A stretch of DNA of 64,000 nucleotides from Lewinellaceae bacterium (GTDB lineage Bacteria > Bacteroidota > Bacteroidia > Chitinophagales > Saprospiraceae). Location: NCBI GenBank assembly GCA_024644235.1, contig JAHELJ010000018.1, positions 26,743 to 90,742 on the forward strand, given 5' to 3'. Positions 47,290-56,475 of the stretch are shown here, piece after piece. How positions within the stretch are numbered: the stretch's first letter is position 1; each line of letters begins with the position of its first letter. The notes beneath the pieces were generated by a model that was not told the origin of the DNA, did not search any database, and saw only the letters and a list, made by a program, of their open reading frames with translations. A program made the position numbers and the translations under genes.

Positions 47290-50200
47290 TGGGAATCGAT
47301 CTTTAAGACCTGTACTTTATCATTGTTCCGGGCAACAAGAGTTATCCTTTCACCTTGAAAAGGCAATGAAAGAAAATCCCTCACCTGACCAGATATCTTC
47401 AGGCCACACGCCTCATTGCTGACTGGTCTAAATGAGCCGTTCCCGTCGCCTAATAGAAGGGTGCCAATACTTGCATCCATGCGGCCTATGGCAGGCTGAA
47501 CTTCGTATAGGTTTCCGCCTAAAAGCAAATCAGGGTTGTCATCTTTATTCGCATCTAGAATCTCGATGGCAAACACAGGAGAGATTTGAGCCTGCCAGGG
47601 TAGAGAATGTAAAGTAAAATTGCCTTTGCCGTCATTCAATGCGATCATCGATCGAAATTCGGTGACCTGAGACACGACAGCTGTTTCCAGCTGATGCGCT
47701 GAAAATAATTCTCCTACCGGTTTTGAAGCAAACTCGCGGTACACCCTATGATCTTTCTTAAGGTAGACAAGTTGACTGCTTAGCGCATCCAGACCTTCAA
47801 GGGTATACTCCTTGCCTTGACGGAAATAAGTGAGGATGGGATCGGCGGTTAGATTGGCGTCAAAATCGGCCAGATATAGGGAGACCGGTTCCTCAACCGT
47901 TGGTTGTAGATTTGAGTTCAATCCAAAATTACCCAGTACGAGATCATCATCACCGTCATTGTCCAGATCCTCAATCGCAATGGCACTCCACCAGCCAACA
48001 GGATTATTTGGTGCCGAGCCCATGATGGGCAAGAGTGATTTTATGAATTTTCCTTCTTCTTGCTTAAACAGGGTAGGGGCCATCCAATCTCCGATGACAA
48101 TAAGATCGAGATCACCATCATTTTCGATATCAATCCAGGTAGCGTCAGTTACCATTCCCAGAGAAGCAAGATCAATGCTTGTAGAAGCCGCTACTGAGAA
48201 CAGGCCAGATCCATCATTGAGCAGGAGATAACTATCTGTCCGGGCTCCATAATTTACCGCTTTGCCTCTGTTCCCCACAAAAAGATCGATGTCTCCATCT
48301 TCGTCGAAATCAGCAGGACTCACCACCGACGTTTGACTGAATACAGGAGGTACATAGTCACTGGCTTTATGAAAATCTCCAACGCCGTCATTCAGATAAA
48401 GCCTGTCCAAAAGCAGACTGTCCTGATGATAAAACTGATTTCCACCACTACCCACATAGAGATCCTGATCACCATCTCCATCGGCATCAAAGAATGCTAC
48501 CCCAGTATCTTCACGATCTTGATCCTTTTCAAAAACTGAAGTTGGAGCAGCTTTAAAGTGGTCACTAGATTGTAAGAAAAGCTGTCCGGCTTGACCGGTT
48601 GCTCCTCCCAAATAAATGTCGATTAGACCGTCGCCGTTTACATCAGCTCCGGTGATCCGTGGGCCTTGGGTAGAAAGAAAGTAAGGAATCAATGGTTCCC
48701 TGTTGCTGTCGTAAAATGTATTTTCTGTGTGCTTGCATCGGACCAGGTCTTCCAGTGCTGAAATGGCAAACTTTTTATCGATGTGTTCCTGAATTGCAGG
48801 TTTGACTGAAACATCCTTTCGATCGATTATGTGCAGTTGCCCCCTCGGCGGATTATGCAGAATGGTTATTTGTCGATCCGGCCAGCGAACCTTAAGAGAG
48901 TCAATTCGGGTGGTATTGCCCAGTCCAAAATGCACGACAACATCAGAGGATGATTGCCAACCCCTAGAGGGATAAACCTCCTGAGATTGCATTGTACTGT
49001 CGTGATAGATTTGCACAATAGCTCCAATCGCTTGCTGGTTGTATTTGGTACCGATTAGTTTGATCTTAACAAAATTCATCTGGCTCAATTTATCCCTTTG
49101 GTTTTCGTAATAGAAAGCGGTCTGGTTGATATTGTTGATGACCAGGTCAAGATCGCCATCCTGATCAAAGTCTGCACTGGCCGCCCCATTGGAGAGTGAC
49201 GCAATATTCATTTGCCATTTTTGGGTCACATCCTGAAAGCTTGCACCGAGCTGATTGCGAAATACAACGTTTGACACTTTACCTGAAGGCATCCGGTCAG
49301 CCAATTCAAGATCGGTAGCTTCCTCCTGAATCTGCCGATTGCTGATGAAACGCAGATAGTCCAAATCGTTTGGTCTGCGCACAATCCCGTTGGTGACATG
49401 AAGATCTTTCCAGCCATCCAGATCAAAATCGATTAAAAGTGCTGACCAACTCCAATCTGTAGCCGCCATGCCTGACATTTGTCCCACCTCGCTAAACCAT
49501 CCTGTGCCCGACTGCCAGAGGCCGCGATTGAGTTGTAGCATATTGCGGGGAAACTGATCGTGATAGCCAAAGCTTCTCTTGAACCGGTAGATTTCGTAGG
49601 GATCGGGGCCCTGAGCGCTTTTGAAAAGGAATTCATCATCAGGCTTCATATCCAGGGTGACCAGATCGGACAAGCCATCATTGTTGACGTCAGCCAGGTC
49701 AGCACCCATGGAAAAATAGCTGGTGTGACCAAACACGGTTGCACCTTGCTCGAGGAATGTGCCATCACCTTGATTCATGTACAGAAAATCATTTTCGTGG
49801 AAATCATTGCCGACATAAATATCCGGATACCCGTTTTGATCAATATCTCCGACAGACACACCGAGGCCGTAACCAGCAATTCCACCCAGAATACCTGCTT
49901 CATCACTGACTTCTTCGAAAGCCATAGCCTTTCCTCTATTTTCAACCAATAGGTTTTTATAGAGTCGGTCGCCGGCTAGATTATCCCGTTTTCTGGTAGC
50001 CGCAGTATCACGGTAGGATTCAGTCGAATGCACTGAATGACATAGGAGATAAAGGTCAAGATCGCCATCGAGGTCATAATCCAGGACCGCTGAGTGGGTG
50101 GAGAATCCTGAATGATCTATATCATAGACTTCTGCCCGATCGGTAAATGTAACCAAACATGAAACACCCTCAATGTTCGCAGTTTGACCAGTGCAGCCAT

Positions 50201-50717
50201 TATTGATAAAGAGCTGATTCCTTCCTTGGAAGGCCTTATAACCACCAACCTGGCATTGGTAAATATCCAACCAGCCATCTCCATTGAGATCTGCCATCAC
50301 TACCCCGGTCGACCAACTTCCAGTTCCTGCCACACCAGCCTCCACAGTTATATCACGAAATTTGATACTACCGCTTTCATCCTTGCCCAGATTGAGAAAA
50401 AGTCTATTGGATTCTCGATTGGAAGCAAAATAGATGTCGGTCCAGCCATCGTTGTTGATGTCTCCGGCTGCTACGCCTCCACCATTATAGTAGTAGAGAT
50501 ATTGAATGATATTGAAGCTATCGTCTTCCAATAGATTATTGGAGAATTCAAGTACTGTTTTCTCCGGAGGCAGTAATTGAAACAATGGGATCTCTTGCTT
50601 TTTACATGCAAGCGCAAAGACCAAAATGAGTGCTAAGAACCGCATCTTTCTTAAAACGATTGAAATGATGCCCTCTTTCTCGACTGCAGTGGTAACTTGC
50701 ATAGCCGATCGCATCAA
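47286..50717 (-). CDS. Giant FG-GAP/UnbV (CRTAC1-like) lipoprotein, copy B
   Basis: A 1143-residue lipoprotein; the signal and lipobox (LVFALAC) begin at an internal ATG at 50645, while the upstream ATG at 50717 overlaps copy A's stop as ATGA. Same architecture as its neighbours: FG-GAP calcium loops (GDINNDGWTDIYF, GVVMADLNGDGWLDIY), an ASPIC/UnbV domain at about 545-635, and more blades after it. It is the most diverged of the three, with different linkers and insertions. Predicted location is the outer-membrane surface. Confidence 0.92.
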   Translation of the reverse strand: MMRSAMQVTTAVEKEGIISIVLRKMRFLALILVFALACKKQEIPLFQLLPPEKTVLEFSNNLLEDDSFNIIQYLYYYNGGGVAAGDINNDGWTDIYFASNRESNRLFLNLGKDESGSIKFRDITVEAGVAGTGSWSTGVVMADLNGDGWLDIYQCQVGGYKAFQGRNQLFINNGCTGQTANIEGVSCLVTFTDRAEVYDIDHSGFSTHSAVLDYDLDGDLDLYLLCHSVHSTESYRDTAATRKRDNLAGDRLYKNLLVENRGKAMAFEEVSDEAGILGGIAGYGLGVSVGDIDQNGYPDIYVGNDFHENDFLYMNQGDGTFLEQGATVFGHTSYFSMGADLADVNNDGLSDLVTLDMKPDDEFLFKSAQGPDPYEIYRFKRSFGYHDQFPRNMLQLNRGLWQSGTGWFSEVGQMSGMAATDWSWSALLIDFDLDGWKDLHVTNGIVRRPNDLDYLRFISNRQIQEEATDLELADRMPSGKVSNVVFRNQLGASFQDVTQKWQMNIASLSNGAASADFDQDGDLDLVINNINQTAFYYENQRDKLSQMNFVKIKLIGTKYNQQAIGAIVQIYHDSTMQSQEVYPSRGWQSSSDVVVHFGLGNTTRIDSLKVRWPDRQITILHNPPRGQLHIIDRKDVSVKPAIQEHIDKKFAISALEDLVRCKHTENTFYDSNREPLIPYFLSTQGPRITGADVNGDGLIDIYLGGATGQAGQLFLQSSDHFKAAPTSVFEKDQDREDTGVAFFDADGDGDQDLYVGSGGNQFYHQDSLLLDRLYLNDGVGDFHKASDYVPPVFSQTSVVSPADFDEDGDIDLFVGNRGKAVNYGARTDSYLLLNDGSGLFSVAASTSIDLASLGMVTDATWIDIENDGDLDLIVIGDWMAPTLFKQEEGKFIKSLLPIMGSAPNNPVGWWSAIAIEDLDNDGDDDLVLGNFGLNSNLQPTVEEPVSLYLADFDANLTADPILTYFRQGKEYTLEGLDALSSQLVYLKKDHRVYREFASKPVGELFSAHQLETAVVSQVTEFRSMIALNDGKGNFTLHSLPWQAQISPVFAIEILDANKDDNPDLLLGGNLYEVQPAIGRMDASIGTLLLGDGNGSFRPVSNEACGLKISGQVRDFLSLPFQGERITLVARNNDKVQVLKIDSQ

Positions 50718-53700
50718 TATTCGAAGACGAGCATTTTTTCATTGTTTCGAGCCACCAAAACAAAGTTGCGATTGCCTGCCTTTACAGATGCCAGGTCACG
50801 AACTTCCCCATCAATTCGAAAGCCGCTTGATCTGGACAGTTCGGGTTGAAAAGAGCCATCACCATTTCCTCTTAAGAACAAGCCGTAGCTGGCATCATAT
50901 CGCCCCACTTCCGGTTTTACCCCGAATAAGTTGCCGGCAAGGAGGACATCTTCATTTCCATCCTTATTGAAATCATCAATTAGAATACCATAGGTTGGTG
51001 AGAGTTGGGCTGGCATGGGTAGGTTATGTAGATGGAAGGTCCCATCGCCCTTGTTTTCCAGATAAGAAGAGGCGAGATGGTAAACCTCTTTCTTTGTACT
51101 CTGATTTAGCTGATCTTCTTCGAATATATCACTCACCGTTTGTTCCTTATAGTCAATGTATTTCTGATATTTCTTCTTCAGATGGGGAAGTTGCATGACC
51201 AAATCATGCCGCAATACCATCGGGTATGCCTCGGTTCCGTTGTATTGGCTGATGATAGGTTCAGGGGTTCCATTCTGATCGAAATCGTTGAGGTGCAGCA
51301 TGACTGGTTTGTCCTGGCTTGCTTTAAATCTTGAGTTTAAACCATGATTGCCCACGATGAAATCGGTATCTCCGTCATGATCAAAATCGGCACCCTGGAT
51401 ACAGTTCCACCATCCTTCCGTCTTTGAATTGAAGCTATTTGATTTCTTTCGAAACCGGCCACCGGTATTCTCGAATATGGTTATGGGCATCCATTCACCC
51501 ACCACTATCAAATCAGCATCATTATCTCCGTCAATGTCGTTCCAGATGGCATCAGTGATCATTCCCAGATCTTTCAAGTCCGGAGCAATTTGACTGGAGG
51601 CGTTGCGAAGGTTTCCCTTACCGTCGTTATTCAGGATGTAGCCATTGGCGGACAATCCATAATACCCGGGAACAATTCTTACACCTACGAACAGATCCTG
51701 GTCTCCGTCATTATCATAGTCGCAGGCTCTCACACAGCTGGTGCTTTCAAGTTCGAAAGTGGGCAGGTATTGGGCTGACCGTGAAAATGTTCCCCTACCG
51801 TCGTTCTTGTATAGCTGGTCGACCAGAAGGTTACTGGTCAGCATAAACTCATTGCTTCCCCGGGTAACGTAGAGGTCCAGATCGCCGTCTTGATCGGCAT
51901 CGAAAAGCGATCCGTCTACATCCTCATAAGTGCGATCCCGGTCAAAAAGTAATTCATTTGTCCTGAGGAAATCTCCATCGGGCTGCTGAACAAAAAGAGC
52001 GGAAGCTGCTCCGGTGGCGTTGCCAATGAAGAAGTCATCCATACCGTCACTGTTTACATCACCTACCGTAATTTTTGGCCCCTCCGTCGAAACCATATGA
52101 TAGATGAGGCGATCCCGGTCAAAGTCTACAAATTGATTTTCCTCATGTTGAAAAGACCATGATAGGGTCTCTGTGATATCAGAAAAAATCTTTTTTGCTG
52201 AATCAGTCGCAGTGGCAATTTTCGCATCGACAATTGCTAGAGTTTCACTCTGTGGAGAAATCGAAATCGACTGATCAGCATCCAGATTAGTTAAAACTGT
52301 CGGATCCTGGTCCCAGGGCCACTCAACGATCAGTGTGTCGATTTTTGTGATGCCTCCCAATCCGAAATTAAGCCGGTGGTCGATCGAAGATTGAAATCCC
52401 CTTACGGGAATATTTTCCTGGTAAAAGGTTTTCCCTCCGGCACGCAATGTGACCTTCGCTCCTGTGGCCATCGAGTTCTTGTCTTTTCCTAGCAGAACGA
52501 CTTTGAGGTAGTGATGCGGCTGGGATAACTTCTCGGTTTCATTTCGGTATATGAATGAAGTCGCATTGACATTGCTAACCACCAGATCAAGATCGCCGTC
52601 GTTATCAAGATCAGCATAGGCAGCACCGTTTGAGTGGCTTGGCGTAGCCAGTCCCCATGTTGCTGCAACGTTTTCAAATTGAAGGTCACCTAAATTTTTG
52701 AACATGTAGTTCGGAATGGGTGTAGAAGGGATAGTATCAATCAGTTTTTGGTAATTCACCCCATCTTCTGATACCATCTGCTTAACAATCTCTTCGTTGG
52801 ATACGAAGTTGATGTAGTCCTGATCGATGATGTCTTTGTACAGTCCGTTAGCCACGAAGAGATCTGACAGTCCATCATTGTCAAAGTCGGCTATCAGGGC
52901 ACCCCAACTCCAATCTGTTGCCTCTACGCCTGCCATCCTGCCTATTTCACTGAAAGTTCCGTCCCCGTGATTAAGCTGAAGAACGTTGCGGGTGAATTGA
53001 TGATAGTAGCCATTGTCCAGGTTATACTTGTACCGGTCCCAGCTCTCGAAGGTCATTTTAGTCTTGAATCTTGCTTCGTCCTCAGGCAGCATTTCGGTGA
53101 CAAAGATTTCCGGGTAGCCGTCATTATTCAAGTCGGCGATGTCCGCCCCCATCGAAGCAACACTCAATGACCTTATCTGCTTCTCCAATTCCTCACTGAA
53201 CGTACCATCGGCCTGGTTGATATAGAGATAGTCGCGTTCAAAGAAATCGTTCGAGACAAACATATCCAGCCAACCATCACGGTTTACATCACCAACAGTT
53301 ACACCGAGCCCAAAACCGATTTCGCTGCCGTAGATCCCCGCTTCTTCGCTGACATCGATGAACGTATCACCATCATTTCGAAAAAATTTATCTCCGCCCA
53401 GTGGATCCCGTATCGGTCTTTGGTCTTTTTTTAGATTAAAATCAAAGATCGACCGGTATGAGTTGTTCAGCAGGTAGACATCGAGATCTCCATCGCGATC
53501 ATAGTCAAAGAATGCTGCATGCGTGCCATACCCCTGATCGGCCAAACCATATTCTTCTGCCATTTCTACAAAACGTATCATACCATCGGAATCTGCTCCC
53601 TGATTAATGAAGAGTTCGTTTTGTTTGTTGTCTCCCTCCAGGTCTCCGGAATTGCAGACGTAAATGTCCAGCCAGCCATCACCATTTACATCAGCCATAG

Positions 53701-54082
53701 TTACTCCTGTCGACCATGCGCGCTCACCTGCTACACCGGCTTGTTCGGTGACATCGTCAAAAGTGAAGTTGCTACGGTTGAAGTACAACCTATTGTCTTT
53801 CATATTGGCAGAAAAATAGAGATCGATAAATCCGTCGTTATTTACATCTCCAGCTGCCACGCCGCCTCCATTATAGAAATTTCGGTAAGTGTAGATGTTA
53901 AACTGCCGGTCATAATCCAGTTGATTGATGAAATCAATGTTGGTCATACCCGGTTCCATAAGAGTAAAGCGTGCTTCTTCTTCCATCAAATCAGAACAAG
54001 CGGAAGCAAGTAAAGCCACCATTAAGGCAATCAGAATGCTGCCCGGATGTTGGTTGCATTTTAAACTATAGTGTTTCACCAC
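50714..54082 (-). CDS. Giant FG-GAP/UnbV (CRTAC1-like) lipoprotein, copy A
   Basis: A 1122-residue lipoprotein (lipobox ASAC near residue 29), first of the three copies in transcription order. FG-GAP motifs include GDVNNDGFIDLYF, ADVNGDGWLDIYV and GDVNRDGWLDMFV; the ASPIC/UnbV domain lies at about 524-615. Long stretches match copy C, such as NDFFERDYLYINQ and MTFESWDRYK. Its start overlaps the stop of the small lipoprotein gene by 17 bases, linking it to the SusC/SusD genes. Likely function is surface binding of a polymer; this is inferred from context. Confidence 0.92.
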   Translation of the reverse strand: MVKHYSLKCNQHPGSILIALMVALLASACSDLMEEEARFTLMEPGMTNIDFINQLDYDRQFNIYTYRNFYNGGGVAAGDVNNDGFIDLYFSANMKDNRLYFNRSNFTFDDVTEQAGVAGERAWSTGVTMADVNGDGWLDIYVCNSGDLEGDNKQNELFINQGADSDGMIRFVEMAEEYGLADQGYGTHAAFFDYDRDGDLDVYLLNNSYRSIFDFNLKKDQRPIRDPLGGDKFFRNDGDTFIDVSEEAGIYGSEIGFGLGVTVGDVNRDGWLDMFVSNDFFERDYLYINQADGTFSEELEKQIRSLSVASMGADIADLNNDGYPEIFVTEMLPEDEARFKTKMTFESWDRYKYNLDNGYYHQFTRNVLQLNHGDGTFSEIGRMAGVEATDWSWGALIADFDNDGLSDLFVANGLYKDIIDQDYINFVSNEEIVKQMVSEDGVNYQKLIDTIPSTPIPNYMFKNLGDLQFENVAATWGLATPSHSNGAAYADLDNDGDLDLVVSNVNATSFIYRNETEKLSQPHHYLKVVLLGKDKNSMATGAKVTLRAGGKTFYQENIPVRGFQSSIDHRLNFGLGGITKIDTLIVEWPWDQDPTVLTNLDADQSISISPQSETLAIVDAKIATATDSAKKIFSDITETLSWSFQHEENQFVDFDRDRLIYHMVSTEGPKITVGDVNSDGMDDFFIGNATGAASALFVQQPDGDFLRTNELLFDRDRTYEDVDGSLFDADQDGDLDLYVTRGSNEFMLTSNLLVDQLYKNDGRGTFSRSAQYLPTFELESTSCVRACDYDNDGDQDLFVGVRIVPGYYGLSANGYILNNDGKGNLRNASSQIAPDLKDLGMITDAIWNDIDGDNDADLIVVGEWMPITIFENTGGRFRKKSNSFNSKTEGWWNCIQGADFDHDGDTDFIVGNHGLNSRFKASQDKPVMLHLNDFDQNGTPEPIISQYNGTEAYPMVLRHDLVMQLPHLKKKYQKYIDYKEQTVSDIFEEDQLNQSTKKEVYHLASSYLENKGDGTFHLHNLPMPAQLSPTYGILIDDFNKDGNEDVLLAGNLFGVKPEVGRYDASYGLFLRGNGDGSFQPELSRSSGFRIDGEVRDLASVKAGNRNFVLVARNNEKMLVFEY

Positions 54083-54659
54083 GGCCTGATATTTCCTCGA
54101 TTTCCTTCAATTTTTTTAGATCAACGATATCAACCTTCACTTCCCGGTCATCTTTGTTGTAGATAGATATTCTTCGATTGCCATCTATCTTGACATAGGC
54201 ATTCCCATACAGCGGACTTGGACTTTCAACTTCAATGAATCCTGGTCCATACCATTCTTCCATTTGCTCAATGACTTCCACTCTTAGAGAATCGGCAAAT
54301 AAATGCCGGTTCCACGGTGCCCAGGCATCGTAAGAAAACACAAGTGGCATCTCGACTATTTTGTCTTCGTAAAACTTCGGATAGAAGTCCATTCCCGCCG
54401 GGTGTTTGAAATCTTCGATGCTGTAGTAAACGGAGGTATTGGATGCTCCCTCGCGGATCAATCCTTGCTTGTTTAACTCCCAGCAGTGCGCGTAGAAATC
54501 TTTGGAAGGCATTCCCAGATACAATCCAAAGAATAAGCTGTCGAAGCGGACATCGCGAGCGAGTTCTCTGGCTTCCATCTCATGGTATGGGGTGGTCCTG
54601 CTACATGAATTGATTAGAACCAAAGCTATGAATGCAACCAGAATGAAAGTTCCTCGCAT
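54066..54659 (-). CDS. Small lipoprotein of the SusC/SusD locus, unknown family
   Basis: About 197 residues from ATG at 54659, which begins a good lipoprotein signal (NSC at residue 19); the frame runs on to 54770 without a better start. The body is acidic and aromatic (DSLFFGLYLGMPSKDFYAHC, FYEDKIVEMPLVFSYDAWAP), with a basic C-terminal tail. No domain recognised. The gene lies between the terminator-like hairpin after SusD and the first UnbV gene, overlapping the latter by 17 bases. It is probably a locus-specific accessory lipoprotein. Confidence 0.7.
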   Translation of the reverse strand: MRGTFILVAFIALVLINSCSRTTPYHEMEARELARDVRFDSLFFGLYLGMPSKDFYAHCWELNKQGLIREGASNTSVYYSIEDFKHPAGMDFYPKFYEDKIVEMPLVFSYDAWAPWNRHLFADSLRVEVIEQMEEWYGPGFIEVESPSPLYGNAYVKIDGNRRISIYNKDDREVKVDIVDLKKLKEIEEISGRGETL

Positions 54660-54817
54660 TACGGAGTTTTTCAAGTTACTAAAGGTGTTGGGATCCGAGG
54701 TTGGTTGGTTTTTCGATTGCTCGATTCGACGGGCAAAGGTACCAAGATCTGGAAAAAGGAAAAAGAGCAATTTTCACCTTTTCTGACTAGATCTAATCTT
54801 TTGACCGCCTTCTTAAG

Positions 54818-54848
54818 AAAAAAGCCGGAAGAAGTCTTCCGGCTTTTC
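54818..54848 (-). terminator. Hairpin terminator between SusD and the accessory lipoprotein
   Basis: GCCGGAAG (54824-54831) pairs with CTTCCGGC (54836-54843), flanked by A and T runs. It works in either direction and lies just downstream of the minus-strand SusD gene (ending 54882), so it may partly cut transcription between SusC/SusD and the downstream genes. Confidence 0.8.
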
Positions 54849-54881
54849 AATTTATCTGTTGAGCCTCTTAAGGCATCAATT

Positions 54882-56450
54882 TTAGTAACATGGATTCTGA
54901 ACCAGGTTAGGATTAGCATCGGTCTGACTCTTTGGAATGGGGAACAACTCCTTGCATTCTTCAGAAGCCGGTTTTTCCCACCAGGCTTTGGTAAATTCTC
55001 CAAATCGAATCAAGTCTGATCGTCGGTGACACTCCAGATACACTTCACGACCTCTCTCAGCAAGTAAATTCTCGGCGGTTAACTCAGTAAATTCAGCAAC
55101 TCCTGCTCTGGCCCGTATCTGGTTGACCAGATCCAAAGCTTCCGCACTTCCCGGATCCATTCTCCACAATGCCTCAGCTCGAATGAGCATGGCATCGGCA
55201 TAACGGAATACTGGATAATCATTGTTCATGTCTGGACGGCCGCCAATTTCAAATTCGAACTTGGATGCTCGAGCTCCGGCTTCTCTCCATGCTTCGGGAA
55301 AGAGTTCGTTGATCTCTTTTCGCAGCGTGAAAGGCTCACCATCAGGATCTACACCACTGGCCAAAGTACCGGCGTCAGTCAAACGGACTTTGCCGGATAC
55401 ATCCCATTGGGGACCTACCAGGAAGTTGCTTCGTACGGTGGATGGTCCTTCTTCGGTATTAGGTTCGCCTTTTCTCAGGTCGCCATCTTCGTACGAATCG
55501 TAAAACTCTTCCAATGTACACCAGCCGTTCCACGGTTGGGCCTGCAGGTCGTAGGTTTGCTGATTCAAATAGCTCAGCGTTTGCATTACGATATTGAGAC
55601 CTCCTGCAAAAACAGCATCATAAGGAATGGCCAGAATGAACTCAGAGGATCCTGAATTATCTACATTGAAATTAGCGAAGTAATCATTTTCCAAGGCATA
55701 GTTGCCACTCGTGATAATGGCATTTGCTGCTGCCGCAGCTTTTTGCCACTGCGGAGTTCCAGTGTATACTTCAGCATTGATATACAATTTGGCTAAGGCC
55801 ATCTGTATTACCATTTGATTTACCCGGCCATAAGTTGTTCCATCAACACTTTCACTTACCAAAGGCAAAGCCGCCGTAAGAGCTGTCTCGACAAAGTTGT
55901 AAACTTCTGCTCTTGAATTGGTTGGAGGAGCAGGATTAGCATCCGCAAATGATGTTACGATAGGGACATTTCCGTAGAGATCCATTAGCCAGAGGTAGTA
56001 AATGGCTCGAAGACCTTCTAACTCTGCAATGAACGGATCCGTCAAAGGATTCTGTAGCTCCTGGAACTGAAAAATCAGACGGTTGCAGGAGTTAACTCCA
56101 CCAAATAGGAAATTCCAAGTATTGGTAACAGTAGGATCTTCTGCCGTCCAAAGTTGCTGATGTAAGCGAACCCAGTGACCACCATCTCCCCAGTCTGGCC
56201 CACGCGTCGGAACCACCATCTCGTCAGAGGAAACCTCCTGAGCGGCATAAAGCGAAGTGGTACCCATATATCCATACAGAGAGGTATAGGCTGCACCTAA
56301 GGCTGAGATCAATTCATCCTCTGTCTGAAAGAAGTTGTCAGCAGTTACTTCACTAAAGACTTCTTCTTCCAGATCGGTACATGCTGGCATAAATGCAATC
56401 AGGCAGCATGTGATCATTAGAACTTTTAAAGGAATATTATATTTTTTCAT
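54882..56450 (-). CDS. susD: SusD/RagB family nutrient-binding lipoprotein
   Basis: A 522-residue outer-membrane lipoprotein (lipobox FMPAC near residue 24). N-terminal ADNFFQTEDELISALGAAY and the helical TPR-rich core (LEGLRAIYYLWLMDLYGNVP), then the C-terminal RADAMLIRAEALWRM and the ending GREVYLECHRRSDLIRFG, are standard SusD/RagB marks. It acts as the lid that captures substrate over the SusC channel. The SusC gene is directly upstream with a 25-base gap. Substrate is not defined; adjacent genes give no enzyme that fixes it. Symbol denotes the family. Confidence 0.96.
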   Translation of the reverse strand: MKKYNIPLKVLMITCCLIAFMPACTDLEEEVFSEVTADNFFQTEDELISALGAAYTSLYGYMGTTSLYAAQEVSSDEMVVPTRGPDWGDGGHWVRLHQQLWTAEDPTVTNTWNFLFGGVNSCNRLIFQFQELQNPLTDPFIAELEGLRAIYYLWLMDLYGNVPIVTSFADANPAPPTNSRAEVYNFVETALTAALPLVSESVDGTTYGRVNQMVIQMALAKLYINAEVYTGTPQWQKAAAAANAIITSGNYALENDYFANFNVDNSGSSEFILAIPYDAVFAGGLNIVMQTLSYLNQQTYDLQAQPWNGWCTLEEFYDSYEDGDLRKGEPNTEEGPSTVRSNFLVGPQWDVSGKVRLTDAGTLASGVDPDGEPFTLRKEINELFPEAWREAGARASKFEFEIGGRPDMNNDYPVFRYADAMLIRAEALWRMDPGSAEALDLVNQIRARAGVAEFTELTAENLLAERGREVYLECHRRSDLIRFGEFTKAWWEKPASEECKELFPIPKSQTDANPNLVQNPCY

Positions 56451-56475
56451 AATTTCTAAAATTCCGGTTTAAGAA

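Noticed and set aside
52967..53170. Open frames opposite the UnbV genes (many, 60-160 codons)
   Set aside because: All are antisense to repeated Asp-rich FG-GAP codons, which give Ile/Val-rich frames without stops.
43978..54082. Integrin-like or toxin complex
   Set aside because: FG-GAP blades resemble integrin propellers, but ASPIC/UnbV domain and SusC/SusD context fit ordinary Bacteroidota surface lipoproteins.
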